Assembly (NCBI RefSeq): GCF_947623445.1
Contig: NC_135245.1
Coordinates: 3,541,501-3,605,500, forward strand
Direction: 5' to 3'
From: Clavelina lepadiformis
Lineage: Eukaryota > Chordata > Ascidiacea > Aplousobranchia > Clavelinidae
Length of the DNA: 64,000 nt
Shown here: piece after piece, positions 36,601-48,182 of the stretch
How the letters are laid out: each line of letters starts with the position of its first letter
Position numbering within the stretch: the first letter of the stretch is position 1
Program-made: the position numbers and the translations under genes
Notes under the pieces: model-generated
The model's database searches: none
Seen by the model: only the letters and a program-made list of their open reading frames with translations
What the model was told of the DNA's origin: nothing

Positions 36601-39600
36601 TTTACCCTCTGTTATTTACTGAGTTCCCAGATGCTGACTGTTTTCAATAAACATACAGTTTCTTATATATAGACTAGTGTAATACAGATGACGTTTTGAC
36701 ACCTTTAAGGACCATATATGTCCCTGGAAAAATCCGGATAAAAATTACAAAAAACTTCACATTTGCTTCATGCATTAAAAATACGAGGTTCAGTTGTATT
36801 TTTTTTAGAAATTTCTTATCAATGTTTTAGCACCGCGCATCCCTGCCAATCTTACAACCAACTCAAGCAACGAGGTTCGAACAATCGTCACCTGGGTCGC
36901 TCCTGACGAGTCAATGCGTGGGACCACGACCCAGTATCAAATTGGAGTGATCAGAACCACAGCAGATTGCAATCGGTTTTCCGTTATAAGTGATCCGCCC
37001 CCTGACTGTGCAAACGAAACGGTAAAGTCTTCACATGCTCTTATTTCATTTCAATCAAAGATAAAATTGACATGATAAGAGAAGCATAGATAAATGCAAA
37101 AAGCTACTACAACACAAGGAAAACCGATCAACAAGTAAGTTGTTAGAACGGATTATCATAAACTTTTAATTTACAGTTCTACACTATTAATGCCGACCAA
37201 ACAGTATATACGATCACCGGCCTACAGCGCTACAGAAATTATGCAATCAGAATTCGAGCGGCCACATCGGCCGGTTATGGCGAGTGGTCTAGCAACGTCA
37301 CAGCTTTTACAGGTGGGGTATTGTTTTTTCTTTGATAAGCTGCTATTCTTGTAGAATGGAATTCACAATATATACTGTAGCTTATGGTTCAGGTTTAAAT
37401 TTGTCTCTATACTAGCGCAAGATTTGTTGGTACAGTGTCAGCTATATTCGTAAGGTAGGCCTATTCCCAGCCTGATTTCTCAAACAGTCTCAAAATCAAC
37501 GTTTTTATGAAAAATTCTCGCATAAATTTAGTACCTTATTTATTAAGTAGAGAACTTGCCCCAGTATAACATACTCCCACGCAGGTAACATCTGTAGCGA
37601 GGCAAACGATTTAACCAGCATAACTACATGCGAATACGACCAAGCCGCTATCCAGAGCGAGAGTTTTCCGGAGGAATACACCCGATTTAACGACCTTTAC
37701 TGGCGAGTTGATTTCAGTGGCAAAGAAGGTTGGTTGCATAAGTTTTTCAGGCAATCGACATCGTAACCAATTTCTTTTTACCGCGCAGAGGTTAATTTAT
37801 TGAAACTTTTTTTCGGGCAGGCGTGAAGATAATGTTCGATTACTTTAACACTCAACAGGATCAAGACCATTTGGATATTATACAAGGATCAGACTTCACC
37901 AACCCGTAAACATTTTGCACTCTTTACAGTCTTCTTTAGCCTGGAAGTGAACTTTATAACCGTTGCTTATTTTCGACAGGGTGTTTACCACGTTTGATGG
38001 AGACCGGACTGGTAGAATAGAGCCGATTACATACACTGAAAACTCTGACAATAATGGTGTCGTGCTCTTCCGATTTGACCCCGACCTTTTTGTGGGCGCC
38101 CCCGGCTTTCAGATACACTTCATAACAAGTAATTTGTTAAGAATGCTAAGTTATAATCTATATATACTGCATATTGACAAAGATTAACACGTATTATATT
38201 TACTTTGTGTTTGCCTTCTGTATAGCATAATAGTCACAACAATTGCGTCAACCATTCACTGTGTTAACGTTCGCTTTTTCAAGACGCTTCCCAGTGTACT
38301 GACAGACCTTGTTTAAACAATGGAACTTGCAATGACTTAAGCTTCGACTTTAGTTGCACATGTCCTTCCTTGTGGACTGGAAAAATTTGCGAGAGACGTG
38401 AGTGAAACGGTTTCGTGAAATATTTGACTATACATTTTAAATTTATAAGTACAAAGTAATTCCTTGAAATCCTTTTTATAACTTTGCAGAACTTGTCGAA
38501 ATCGATGCCGAGTGTTCAACAACTTCCAATGACTCTGTTACCATTACTTGGAACGTTACTGAGCGTTGGGCGAATGACGAGTCCGTTATCAGGGTAAGTG
38601 TTAAAAAGCAGACCGACTTGTTAAAAATAAAACTTGAAAATTAAAATAAAATGATTTTTCTCATATAAAAATATGTGCGCCAGGTTGTTTATTATTACTT
38701 TTATTTAAAAGCGCAATTATTTTGATAATTTCAGGGTTATACGGTCAGCAACGGCAGTTCAACTAACAGCCATTCAATAGGCACAACATCCGAGACTTTT
38801 GTAGGCCTCAGTCCTTACCAAAGCGTTTCCATCACTGTGACAATCGAAGCCGTAAATCCGGCAAGTACGCCTACAAGCGTTACGAGGGTATGCAGGTCAC
38901 AACAAGCAGGTGAAGCTAATTGACGTTTCCAGGTTTTAAGGTTTAGTTTATATAAAACAACATTGGAACCGTCATGGTTATCGGGGATTTTTTTCAACAC
39001 GCAGCGCTGACAAAATTAACGTTTTGATTACACCTTTACTTTTCAGTCCCCACTCAGCCACGGGACGTGACAGCAACTGCGCAGTCACCCACAATCGTAC
39101 GAGTGACTTGGAATGTTCCGGAGACTGTTAACGGTGTAGTAACCGAGTATACAGTTACTTACGTTCAGACAGTAAGTTCATACTGTTTGATAATTGCTTT
39201 CATGTTTCCGGACATCTTTATAAACTAGACCAACATATACTATATTTTTCTGCTTTTTACTCTATTTTATCCAATCGCTGCTGATATTAGGCCCGTTTTG
39301 TTTTGCTTTTTATTGAGTCGTACATTTCACAAACTTGCTTAGTCATTTCACATTAGCTATGTCCACGTCATAAACACATGCTCAAAATTTAATAGATGTT
39401 CACAAACTTGACATAAAATGATCTTTATTGGTTGGAGCAATGGATGCAACATTAACATTCACATCAACATTAACGCCAAGTTTTACATGTTCAATGCTCT
39501 ATAGATAACTTTACTTCTTTTTCAGGACGCAGACAGTTATTCAGAACCTGCCGAACCATCACAAACTACGCCCGCAAACTCACGGGAAAAGACACTGACC

Positions 39601-42600
39601 GGCTTGCGAGTTTACAGGACTTATTCCATAGTTGTCACAGCTACCACTGGAGGCGGTATAGGGCCAGAATCCGAAAGGGTCTCAGTTCGAACTGCAGAAG
39701 GCGGTAAAACAAGAGAATGTTTTTGAAATGCCTACACAAATATCTACTTGTGCATTTTGATTTATGAAATCAAAACAATGTCAAGTATTCATAAATAACT
39801 TATGTCTTTCTAGTTCCCGGTACCGTTGCAAACGTCACAGGCGTACCTGCCGCCAGGAGCATCACTCTTACTATCACTCCCCCGACTGTTACTACTGGAG
39901 CTCTTCAATACGAAGTCGAGTACACGCCTATGGGTGGAAGTACGCGGACTGTTACCAGTGATGACACCACCGTTCCGCTATCCGGTTTAACGCCGTACAC
40001 AAATCACTCAATCACGGTGAGTGATAACTTTACTGCAACGGTGACTTTGTAACGTTGGAATCTTCGAAGGTCTTCTTCACCGCTAACGGTCATTCACACC
40101 AGTCGTACCAGCCAAAACTTAACTTAATTTATTGACCGGTTAAACAACTGCACACATCGACCTTCTCGATCATGCACCAAACCCTGAATGACCTGCGCAC
40201 CGAACATCACACAAACAGTCCCAAAACTTACATTTCCACTAAAAGCGAACGACGTTTTTCACCTCAAGGAGAAAAGACGTAAATGACAAACTTTACGTGG
40301 CACACAAAATGCAACTCGAGCCATGAATTGAAAAGCGTAATGCAAATTTTTCTAGGCTAAAACAACAACCGCAACAGGACATACACTTATATAGGTTAGG
40401 TTTATCCGTTGTAGGTAGACCTTTTATACGTTAGCCTACACTCGTGCAAGGGTAAAAAGCCCTGAGGTAATAATGCCATGAAGAGGTCAAAAAGTGATAA
40501 CCTTAACATGGAGTTGCATAGACTACTGAAACATAAACAATAGAACAATAGAACACAAGCAAGAAATATTTTGTGACAACTTAACGTGTTTAAAGTATGA
40601 GTTATGAATTTGAATTATTGCGTTTCAGAAAACAATTAATTCCATTGTATGTAAATCAAAAGGTAAAGCATTATTCTTATGAGTGTCAACTTACTATAGT
40701 TAACTGAACCACAACAAAACAATCCCTAATCAACGGGCTCTTTGATGTGGGAGTCTACTCATACCCATACACCAACATAAATAGAAATATTCACGCAAAA
40801 GATGCAGTCGTATTAGGTTAAAAGTAGAGTTAGTGAGTCGTGTATTGGTAACAAATTTCCGGATAAAATTGAAAGCTTGAGTTTGTTTGGGCAAAAATAT
40901 TGAACACAAATGAAAGAATTTTTCATATTGTTCGGTTGGGTTCGACTCTGATTTCGGAGCTCCGATTATTCTAGTGCTTTGAAGTTAAGATGATTACGAT
41001 GAGATAAGAGTTATTAATATCTATCAGAGGGTAATCGATTTTCCACATTAAAAGTTCCTTAACATAAATAAACAAACAAGCACTTCTACGAGTATCAACA
41101 AAAGTAAAACAGTTGAAATTAATATCATACGAGTGATTTCTGTTTTATTATATGATTTCTGTGATTTCGATTACAACAGGTTTTTGCGAGAACCGGAGCT
41201 GGTCGATCAACTACTCCCTTTGATGTCACTGTCGAGACTTTGGAAGCTGCCCCGGGGTCAATTACGCCCACTTTAGAAGCCATCTCGTCATCAAGTATCC
41301 GTGTCACGTGGTCTTTCCCGTCCGAACCGAACGGCATGATCACAGGATACGCGTGAATACATTTTTGTGTTTATTTTATTTAAAATATAGTCGGTATAGT
41401 CATTGGTTAAAATTAGCAGTAACTCCCTCCCAACATCTTACGCTTACACTACTTTCTCGTAACAGGGTACGTTGGACTCCAGGTGACGGGATGGAAAATG
41501 TTAACGACGGTCTAACATACGACATTCCGTCCTTATCAGCCTACACCGACTATTCTGTCTCAGTTGTTGCCCGGACATCTGCCGGAGACGGAGATCCAGT
41601 TTCAGAGTCCATACGAACGCTGGAAGGAGGTAACCATCATTCGCTGTAACATAAATCTTTTGTTAAATAGCCTAATAAGCAAGACTTAAGTTGCTACTCT
41701 GAAGTTAACTTATTATTATGTTAACTATTTATGATTCTTCTACACTGAGTTGAGTTGAGTTTTGTTGAGTTCAATTTGGAATCAGTTTTCTTTCTATCTC
41801 TAATAATCTAAATTGTAAATCACGAAATAAGAATTTTAACGTTAAGTAATTTTCTCCAGAATGTAATGCTCCAATGAGGCTAAATTAAACTCTCCAAATT
41901 ATCTTAATATGTAATTTTTTTGAAACTTTTAAATTCTGAACGGCTGTCTTTTATGAAGTGCCTTTTATTCTTTGTTTCGAACTTAAGCATTATCTCTCAT
42001 CAGTGTTGAATTCTTTTTAAATATTCATAAGTTTTTCTTTTTTTTGATAGTGAAATATAATAGATTTTCATTTTATCAGCTCCTGAAGGGCCGGTGCAAG
42101 GTGCAAGCTTCACCACAACAGCAAACAGCGTAATTGCCACCATAACTGCACCAGCAGTGGTTACAGGGGTTTTCTCCTACGTGGTTACTTATACTACTCC
42201 TGGAGGTGATTCAAATACAATTAATTCCGCAACTGAGACCGTAAATTTACCGTCACTGTCACCTTTCACAAACTACACTATCAATGTAAGTGACGACAGC
42301 GAAAGTTTTTTTGCAAGTATATGTGCAGTTTGTTGTTTTGTACATTCTTTAAGAATAGTCTAACCACAAATATTTGTATGCTTACTTCAGCGTTGGTAGA
42401 CTTCATTAAGCTTTGTGTTTGTCCATTTCTATGAGTGTATTTTTACAAGCGTACATTAACGTTCAATTTTTTTGGTAAAGTCGGTCAGTATGTTTTGGAT
42501 AAATTTTACATTTTTTGCCAGATCGTACCAAGAACAAGTGCCGGTGATGGACCGAGTACAGCATTTAACGTACAAACTGATGAAGATGTGCCGGGACGGG

Positions 42601-45600
42601 TTGTTAACCTTGACTTCACTGAAACAACGTATAATTCCATTACAGTTACCTGGGAACCACCAACTATGTTAAACGGGATAATTCGTTACTACAAGTGAGT
42701 TGCGGTTCAGCATTATTAAAAGCGTTGTCTAACTTGAGAACTAACCCTTAGTTTTGGACTTCCTCTATCAGCATAATCTCGACTCCTTCGACCGGTGTTC
42801 CAATCCAGCTACCGGCGACCACATCAAGTTATCAACTTACTTCTCTTCAATCGTCCACAAGTTACCGAATTTATGTCCTGGCCGCTACAAACGCTGGTTT
42901 CGGAAATCCCATGTCGATCGGTGTCTTAACAGAAGACGCAAGTAAACGCTGCATGGTTCTCTGTTGTTTGTCATAATGCGAGCAAAATTCGATAAACTTT
43001 CTCACAACCTTTTATAAACACAATGAAATAACGTGTTAAAACCTTATTCGTTGCACAATACAAGCTTCAACCTTTGGCCAATGATTATTTGATCACCGAC
43101 AAACACTTGATTTGATTTGCAGTACCAGTTATTGTACCCGGAGGGGTACCAGTAGCGCCAACCGGCGAGCAACAATTAAACGGCGCAAGTCCCACCACGG
43201 CTTACATGATCCCAAATCCTTGCAATCGTTTGGAATCACTTTTCACGAGACCAACAGAAATTATGGCGGTGGTCATCATTGTAAAAGAAGCTTCATCCAA
43301 CGTCAACGGTGAGTACAAGTTGATCACTGTTATGCTTTGTTATAATTGATAAACTCCCCCAATAACTTTGTGGAATTCCTATGCATACAAACTAAGCCCG
43401 TAAGTGGTTACAACAATAACGTTGTACAAATTTTTTTTTTACTCATGTTACCTTAAAGTTACCGTCCCAAAAATATATAAGATCAAAATCGGTATAACAG
43501 TATACGGTATATGTACATAGTAAAGATTGACTCAACGTTTCCAACAAAACAATCGTAGAAGCCATAACATTGATTCACAGAGCCGACCTCTTATCTGAAA
43601 GCTACAATACGACCGACTAAGCTATTATGATATTTTACAGAGCCCGTTCCCTATTCTGAAGCTGCTGGCCAAAGGCCTACGCCGCCGTATGTTGTTGGTC
43701 GTGCAAGTTGTCTTTCGTCATTAAGACGGAAGCGCCAGTTGACGGATGACCGCCAAGGATTTATTTTAGGTTTGTAAAGCGAAAGACATCAGTATGCAGG
43801 CTACTATAATGTGGCGTGGAAACAAAATCACTGGTTTGGCCTAAGTCATATGTGTCAAACTCCCGGCCCGCGGGCCACATCCGGCCCGCTTTACAATAAA
43901 ACTTGGCCGGCGTATTTATTTCATACATTGAACTATTTCCGGCCCACGAGATCATTGTACAGTATAACTTACTTTTTTCAAGCCAAAAAGAAGATTATAT
44001 CAAACCGCACAATACAGTAGCACAGTAGTTGCCCCACCATACGATAGAATAAATAGATTTATTCTATCGCTTGTAACCTGGGCTGCAACAGAAGAATTAT
44101 TAAAAATAGCCCAGCTAAAACTGCTCTTATTTAGCAGCCTCAGTTTAATTTTGGCAAGTCTAATAGTACGGCACCTTTCAATATGGCCAAACGTTTAAAT
44201 GCAATTTCTAATTTTAACTTTCAAATGCATGGTTTCATTTACATTTCTTGATGCAGGCTACCTGTAGGAGGCTACGCTCGTGTTTGACAGAATCTTATTA
44301 CTGCATTTCTACGTATGAGCTTATAGTTATATAGCGTGCCATACCGTAAGCTGCGTACATTCATTTTTTACATATTCATTGTATCGGTCTACTTTGTGCT
44401 CATATTTGAGAGCGGCTTCTTTAAACATCCAACAATGCAGCACAGACTTAATAGAATATTTTTCAATTCACGTTGTTCCAACTGATTGTGCGGCCCAATT
44501 TCCGTGAAATACACTGGTTTTCCCAAAGCCTTGTTTTCAATAATAAGCCTACTTCGTGGTAGGTAAGCTAAGGTAAGGTAATAATAAACCGAGCTTTAAA
44601 CATCAAACACTTGGTGTTGTTTCAATGCCTGTTCCAATTCATGTACGTTCAGTCATTTATCATCCTTACGGCCAGCGGCGTTAAATAAGTTTTGAGATTT
44701 GGTCCCTGGTGCGATTGAATTTGACACCCCTGGCCTAAGTACTACAGCTGTTAAATCAGTTTGTTACGCTGTTAATTATAAAGTTCAGATAATAATTTTG
44801 TAAACCTTTATGCTAACCTTAACCTTCTGAAATCTCACGTCCGTCAACCTACATCCCTTTATCTTCAGGTTTTGACGAAAGCTGCTCAAACGATGCCACT
44901 TCAACCGAATGCAATGGACCTCTCATCCCAGGCGCTCAATACCAGGTCTCTTATATAGGCGTGAGTAGCGGCGGCCAGTCTACGAGAACTGACTATGGTC
45001 CAGTATTCTCCACTGCTACAGGTACAGGCTTTGAAAGCCAGGCACTGTAGCGCAGAGTAACTTTGTTATTCGATTTAATGTTAACTATAATTTATGCCAA
45101 ACAGTGCTGACTGTGGTCGTTACAGTAAAAACAACTAATCACGTTGCAAATTATAACAAAGAAAACGAAAGCATTCAGTAAACCTCAACATTGTTTGGCA
45201 GCAAATGCCAGAATTAAGGTTATTGTCGCAAAGGCGGTTTGCAATTTTCTGCCACAGTTTGAAAACTACTACGTGTTGTTTTATTGAAATATGGTACAGA
45301 AAATGAACAAACTTTCAGAATAGCAATAACTACGGCACAATTGTGTGTAGTTCTAAAGTAGAGTAATACAATTTCAATCAGGGCGATTGCTGTTGGCCAA
45401 GTGCTGCGTCGTACAAAGAACACTTCAAATCTCGAGATTTCCATCGTTAACGTTATACTTTACTTTTAGCTGAAGATTCTGGACTCGAACCTGGTGAAAT
45501 TGCTGCAATTGTGGTTGGCTGCGTTGTTGCACTTCTTTTGATCATTCTCATCATCATTTTCTTCATCAGGAGGAAAAAGTGAGAATTTCTACCCTGATTT

Positions 45601-46154
45601 TTTAACTAATTTGGTCCTTGTTAGATGCATGTCGTACAAAAATCATCAATTCACAGAATGTATATTGCTATGCACAAAGAAAGTGAAGCTTCAAATCTTC
45701 TTGATGTAATTACTGCACCTAACTAAAAAACTATTTCTGATATTTGTTTTAATGAAACTGAATCAAGCTAGCGGCTAAGCTTGCTGTATATTTCTTGATG
45801 ACTTATATACTTTCGTAAATTGATAACCATTTGCTTTACCACAAAACGAAAAAGCTCAGCACTTTTTAAACCATATATTAGGTTACTGCATGTTCACTAA
45901 CAGTAACTAACATGTCACAAAAAATATTCAAAAACGTCTAAAATTTAAATCTAAAACAGAAAAGGTTTAGGTCCTAATTGGCATAAACTTACTTGAAACA
46001 AATCAGAAACTTATTTGTTAGACAAAGCGGACGCCACGATGTGAAAAAAGGCTCGGACAACCTATCATATGACCCTAACAAACAGCAAAAATACAAAATA
46101 GACGCAAACGAGGAACAAACTGCGGAACCAGTTTATAGCGTCTCCTCCAAGTAA
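29367..46154 (+). CDS. CUB/EGF/FN3 single-pass receptor, 42 coding exons
   Basis: I joined 42 GT-AG exons in one frame, 6003 bases or 2000 residues plus stop (exon limits are in the part entries). Order: signal peptide (1 to about 22), CUB-like (30-184), ten EGF (185-599), CUB-like (600-746), EGF and Ca-binding EGF (747-825), two FN3-like (826-1043), CUB (1044-1169), EGF (1170-1207), six FN3 (1208-1764), a Pro-rich stretch and RPTP-like juxtamembrane region (1765-1920), one helix (about 1931-1953) and a 44-residue tail. Nearly every domain is carried by one exon or exon group with phase 1 at both ends, the classic layout for exon shuffling. The outside resembles receptor-type tyrosine phosphatases, but no phosphatase domain follows before the next gene. 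Likely an adhesion or recognition receptor at the cell surface; partner unknown. I cannot name an orthologue. Confidence 0.9.
30870..34344 (+). CDS. Receptor exons 5-14: ten EGF domains
   Basis: Exons are 30870-31004, 31141-31260, 31696-31818, 32050-32172, 32274-32396, 32600-32722, 32990-33112, 33414-33542, 33731-33850 and 34219-34344, all phase 1 to 1, one EGF each. The first is a plain six-Cys EGF (QCNCSAGYNGSDC). The other nine start D/N-I/V/N-D/N-E-C and are calcium-binding. Exons 7-11 carry the C-x-D/N-x4-F-x-C-x-C signature for Asp/Asn hydroxylation, as in CSDTDGSFNCMC. After exons 7, 9 and 10, which end ATG-A, the first calcium-ligand codon becomes Asn (NIDEC). Most repeats carry NAT and NGT sequons. 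Confidence 0.93.
31650..33120 (+). repeat. Tandemly duplicated EGF exons 7-11
   Basis: Five 123-base exons are near-copies; exons 8, 9 and 10 differ mostly in the first 15 codons. The shared block ACTGCCACAGCAACGCCACA recurs unchanged in exons 8-11. Duplication includes intron flanks: the stretch GGTTAATATTTTTTTCTATT before exons 7, 8 and 10 and the GTAAGTGCTT after exons 7, 8 and 10. The copies therefore arose by recent unequal exchange or have been kept alike by gene conversion. Confidence 0.92.
33226..33250. repeat. (TA)n microsatellite in a receptor intron
   Basis: An alternating TA run of about 20 bases lies in the intron between exons 11 and 12. Confidence 0.85.
34487..35738 (+). CDS. 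Receptor exons 15-19: second CUB-like and two EGF
   Basis: Exons are 34487-34645, 34749-34852, 34955-35132, 35281-35394 and 35616-35738. Exons 15-17 form a CUB-like module (DFYCVGNSTIENPTDC at the start, IRFTFRNLNVSREQDYIIF in the middle, EIYVFFYSDRSNTTTGFVL at the end). Exon 18 is a non-calcium EGF (CSSRPCRNGGMCTDGAFDFS) and exon 19 a calcium-binding EGF (DIDECEQNTDDCHANAMC). Each module starts and ends in phase 1. Confidence 0.88.
35911..38397 (+). CDS. Receptor exons 20-27: FN3-like pair, third CUB, EGF
   Basis: Exons are 35911-36092, 36322-36466, 36831-37021, 37177-37312, 37585-37728, 37821-37905, 37980-38128 and 38284-38397. Exons 20-21 and 22-23 are FN3-like (the second has TIVTWVAPDESMRGTTTQYQ and ITGLQRYRNYAIRIRAATSA). 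Exons 24-26 are a CUB module (ESFPEEYTRFNDLYWRVDF, DQDHLDIIQGSDF, GAPGFQIHFIT). Exon 27 is an EGF with DRPCLNNGTCNDLSFDFSC. The 36322 acceptor is AAAG rather than a pyrimidine-rich CAG and is the weakest junction here. Confidence 0.85.
38490..42941 (+). CDS. Receptor exons 28-37: six FN3 domains
   Basis: Exons are 38490-38593, 38735-38909, 39047-39171, 39526-39703, 39814-40016, 41180-41352, 41466-41629, 42080-42285, 42522-42694 and 42772-42941. FN3 hallmarks recur: the strand-B/C Trp (VRVTWNVPETVNGVVTEY, IRVTWSFPSEPNGMITGY, ITVTWEPPTMLNGIIRYY) and the strand-F Tyr with Leu (LTGLRVYRTYSIVVTATT, LSAYTDYSVSVVARTSAGDG). Exons 33 and 36 each hold the end of one FN3 and the start of the next, so the intron between those modules has been lost. 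The 1.16-kb intron at 40017-41179 is the longest and holds nothing recognised. Confidence 0.9.
43123..46154 (+). CDS. Receptor exons 38-42: juxtamembrane, helix, short tail
   Basis: Exons are 43123-43308, 43641-43769, 44869-45021, 45470-45578 and 46022-46154. Exons 38-40 encode a Pro-rich stretch, then PTPPYVVGRASCLSSLRRKR and GPLIPGAQYQVSYIGVSSGG, a layout like the membrane-proximal part of type II receptor tyrosine phosphatases including the furin-like RRKR site (about residues 1855-1858). Exon 41 encodes the helix IAAIVVGCVVALLLIILIII followed by RRKK stop-transfer residues. Exon 42 gives a 44-residue tail with three Tyr, in NLSYDPN, QKYKID and EPVYSVS, ending TAA at 46152-46154. If GTAATT at 46151 is used as a donor, CGTAG at about 46435 could lead to an alternative end KRSVKA. 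Confidence 0.86.
43847..44732. mobile_element. hAT-type element, 886 bp, in receptor intron 39
   Basis: The element starts CATATGTGTCAAACTC and ends TTGACACCCCTG, matching as inverted ends once a few left-end changes from CAGGGG are allowed, and is flanked by the perfect 8-bp duplication GCCTAAGT (43839-43846 and 44733-44740). CGGCCCGCGGGCC lies near the left end. No transposase frame is present. It lies in the sense of an ordinary intronic insertion in the receptor gene. Confidence 0.88.
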
Positions 46155-46271
46155 TTATACATTTCTGTCGCTTACCTCAAATTCATTAAAAAAAATCTAA
46201 GTATTAGTTACCCCAACTTCTTGGTTTATTAGTTAAAGTTTGTTTTGTGGTATAGTAGGACTTTATAGTCC

Positions 46272-46277
46272 AATAAA
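46272..46277 (+). terminator. Poly(A) signal of the receptor gene
   Basis: AATAAA lies 118 bases after the stop at 46152-46154, supporting that stop and the absence of an intracellular catalytic domain in this transcript. Confidence 0.7.
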
Positions 46278-48182
46278 ACAAGTATATTATATATGCTCTA
46301 TATGTACTGACGGAAAGTTCATGAAGAAAGTTCAGCAGGACGAGATTATTTTATACTGTATGACTCTATGCAATAGTAGGCTTTCAGTAATTTAACCGTA
46401 CAGACTTTTTCAAGATAAATATATTTTCTTCGTAGGCGAAGCGTCAAGGCCTAAACGGTCGAAGATTAGCGGTTTGTTCAAAAACGACATAAAAATTTTC
46501 ATTCCACTTGTGAAGTTGTGACTTGTTTCTTTCAAATGCGCAATCCTACACAGTTGTTAATTTTGATTCAATGTGCATAAAGTTGGTTAACGATTACGAT
46601 ATCTTTCAACAAAAAGCGCTTAAACATTAAATTTATAGGTTTTAATTGTTCGACATTTGGTTTTAACACTTTACCAGGTTATATGCAAATTTTGTTAATG
46701 TAGAGGTTTCACTTTTGCTTTCTGTTCTACGTTCCACGTAGGTTGATTGTTTGAAGCATGACAGTTATGTTGGTTTTAATATTTTGATAAAACATCTACT
46801 TATAAGTGAGTATTATAAGTGCATATAAACAATAACAAGATAATAACGTTTTAAATACATGTCGAACTATAGAACGTTGCTTTTTTTACAAATATTGTTC
46901 ATGTATTGGGATAAGCACTGCAAATGAAGCACGTTGGCGCAACAGAGTTGAAATTACGTGCAGATTGTTTGCTTTCCTACACTTTTGTTTGAAATATTTC
47001 TTCAGCTGCTATGAACGGTGACCAGTGTACATCTTGCGCTGTTAATGTAAATTTGCTTTCATTTTAACACACCGTAAAATCGTACGATCTTCAAAGTCAA
47101 CTCTTTCTAAATCCTGAGCAGCATTTGCAGCTAGTAACTAACCCTTCGTGAAGTGTTTTGTGTACAACTTTGTTTGAAATGTGTATATCTTTTGCTACTA
47201 TAGCTTGCAGATTCTGCCTTATAACCTGTTCTTTGAGCAGGTAAATTTTCATGCTATTACTAAAAAATATAATGATGTCAGTGAAGCTTCAAAAAAAATT
47301 GGTATGAGATTTCAAAACCCCAAGCAGAGAAAAATGTTATGAATAGGAATTCAGTCCACAAAGTTCTGACATACAGAACTATCTAACCTTTAACGTTTTA
47401 TCTTGTTTAATGTTTCCGCTTTTGGTCCGTGGAGAGGCTGTTAACGAACTAAGCATGTGTTAACCACACAACTCCAAGACCCCTAAATTAGCATAGAATA
47501 TGTATTTATAACAAGTTTATTGCCAACCGGGAATTAAAAGTTAATTGCAAGCTAGCAGCTGCCTGTTGTGAGCGTCTGCTAAATTAGATACCGTAACTGT
47601 TGCCTGCAGTAAAATGAAGGTTCTCTTAACCGTTGTGCTTAATTTATTATGTGTATTGCTGGGAATACATCTCACTGGTTTTCACATATAAACAACCGAA
47701 GCGTCGTAGCGTGACTTTGCAACCACAATTAGTAAAAAGTCATTCGGCCACATAGAAATGTGAGAAAAGTAATCTTTACGGAACACGGAAGTGCAATGAC
47801 GTCATAGACGGAGGGCCTCTGAGAACAATGGACCTTCAAGAGACCTTCAGAAAAATGTTTTTACGACTCATTGTTTTTGCAAATGGGTTTATCCGTCTTG
47901 ATCCTTTTGCCTTTTTTTGCTTGTTCGATTGTTTTCACTTCGTCTGCAAATGCGAAAATAATAAGGTAGATGAAACAGTTTATTATTTCTATCGGTGCTT
48001 ATCGATATGTGGGTAAATTTCTTGTAGCGCAAAACTACAAGCGTGTGGATGTAGTAGTCGGATTTGTAGTTAGCCAAATACTGCTTGGCTAATGAGACAT
48101 GTGACTTCTTCAACCTCCTAAGGGAATGCTGAACTGTGGCCCATTATTCTTTGTGTCCTACCTGAAAGCTTACCAGACAATT
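46278..48182. other. Intergenic between receptor and SPEC3/STUM gene
   Basis: Both neighbours converge here. A possible signal-peptide exon lies at 47614 on the plus strand: after TTGCCTGCAG, ATG opens MKVLLTVVLNLLCVLLGIHL then ACT-G before GT, phase 1, but no second exon was found. A minus frame at 47889-48113 (MKKSHVSLAKQYLANYKSDY) could be a further exon of the SPEC3/STUM gene, but its phase does not fit. Confidence 0.45.

Noticed and set aside
29367..46154. Identity with known ascidian allorecognition or fertilisation proteins (EGF-repeat vitelline-coat protein, Themis pairs, Botryllus FuHC)
   Set aside because: Domain order differs: no ZP, PKD, fibrinogen or Ig domain was found, so the EGF similarity is only general.
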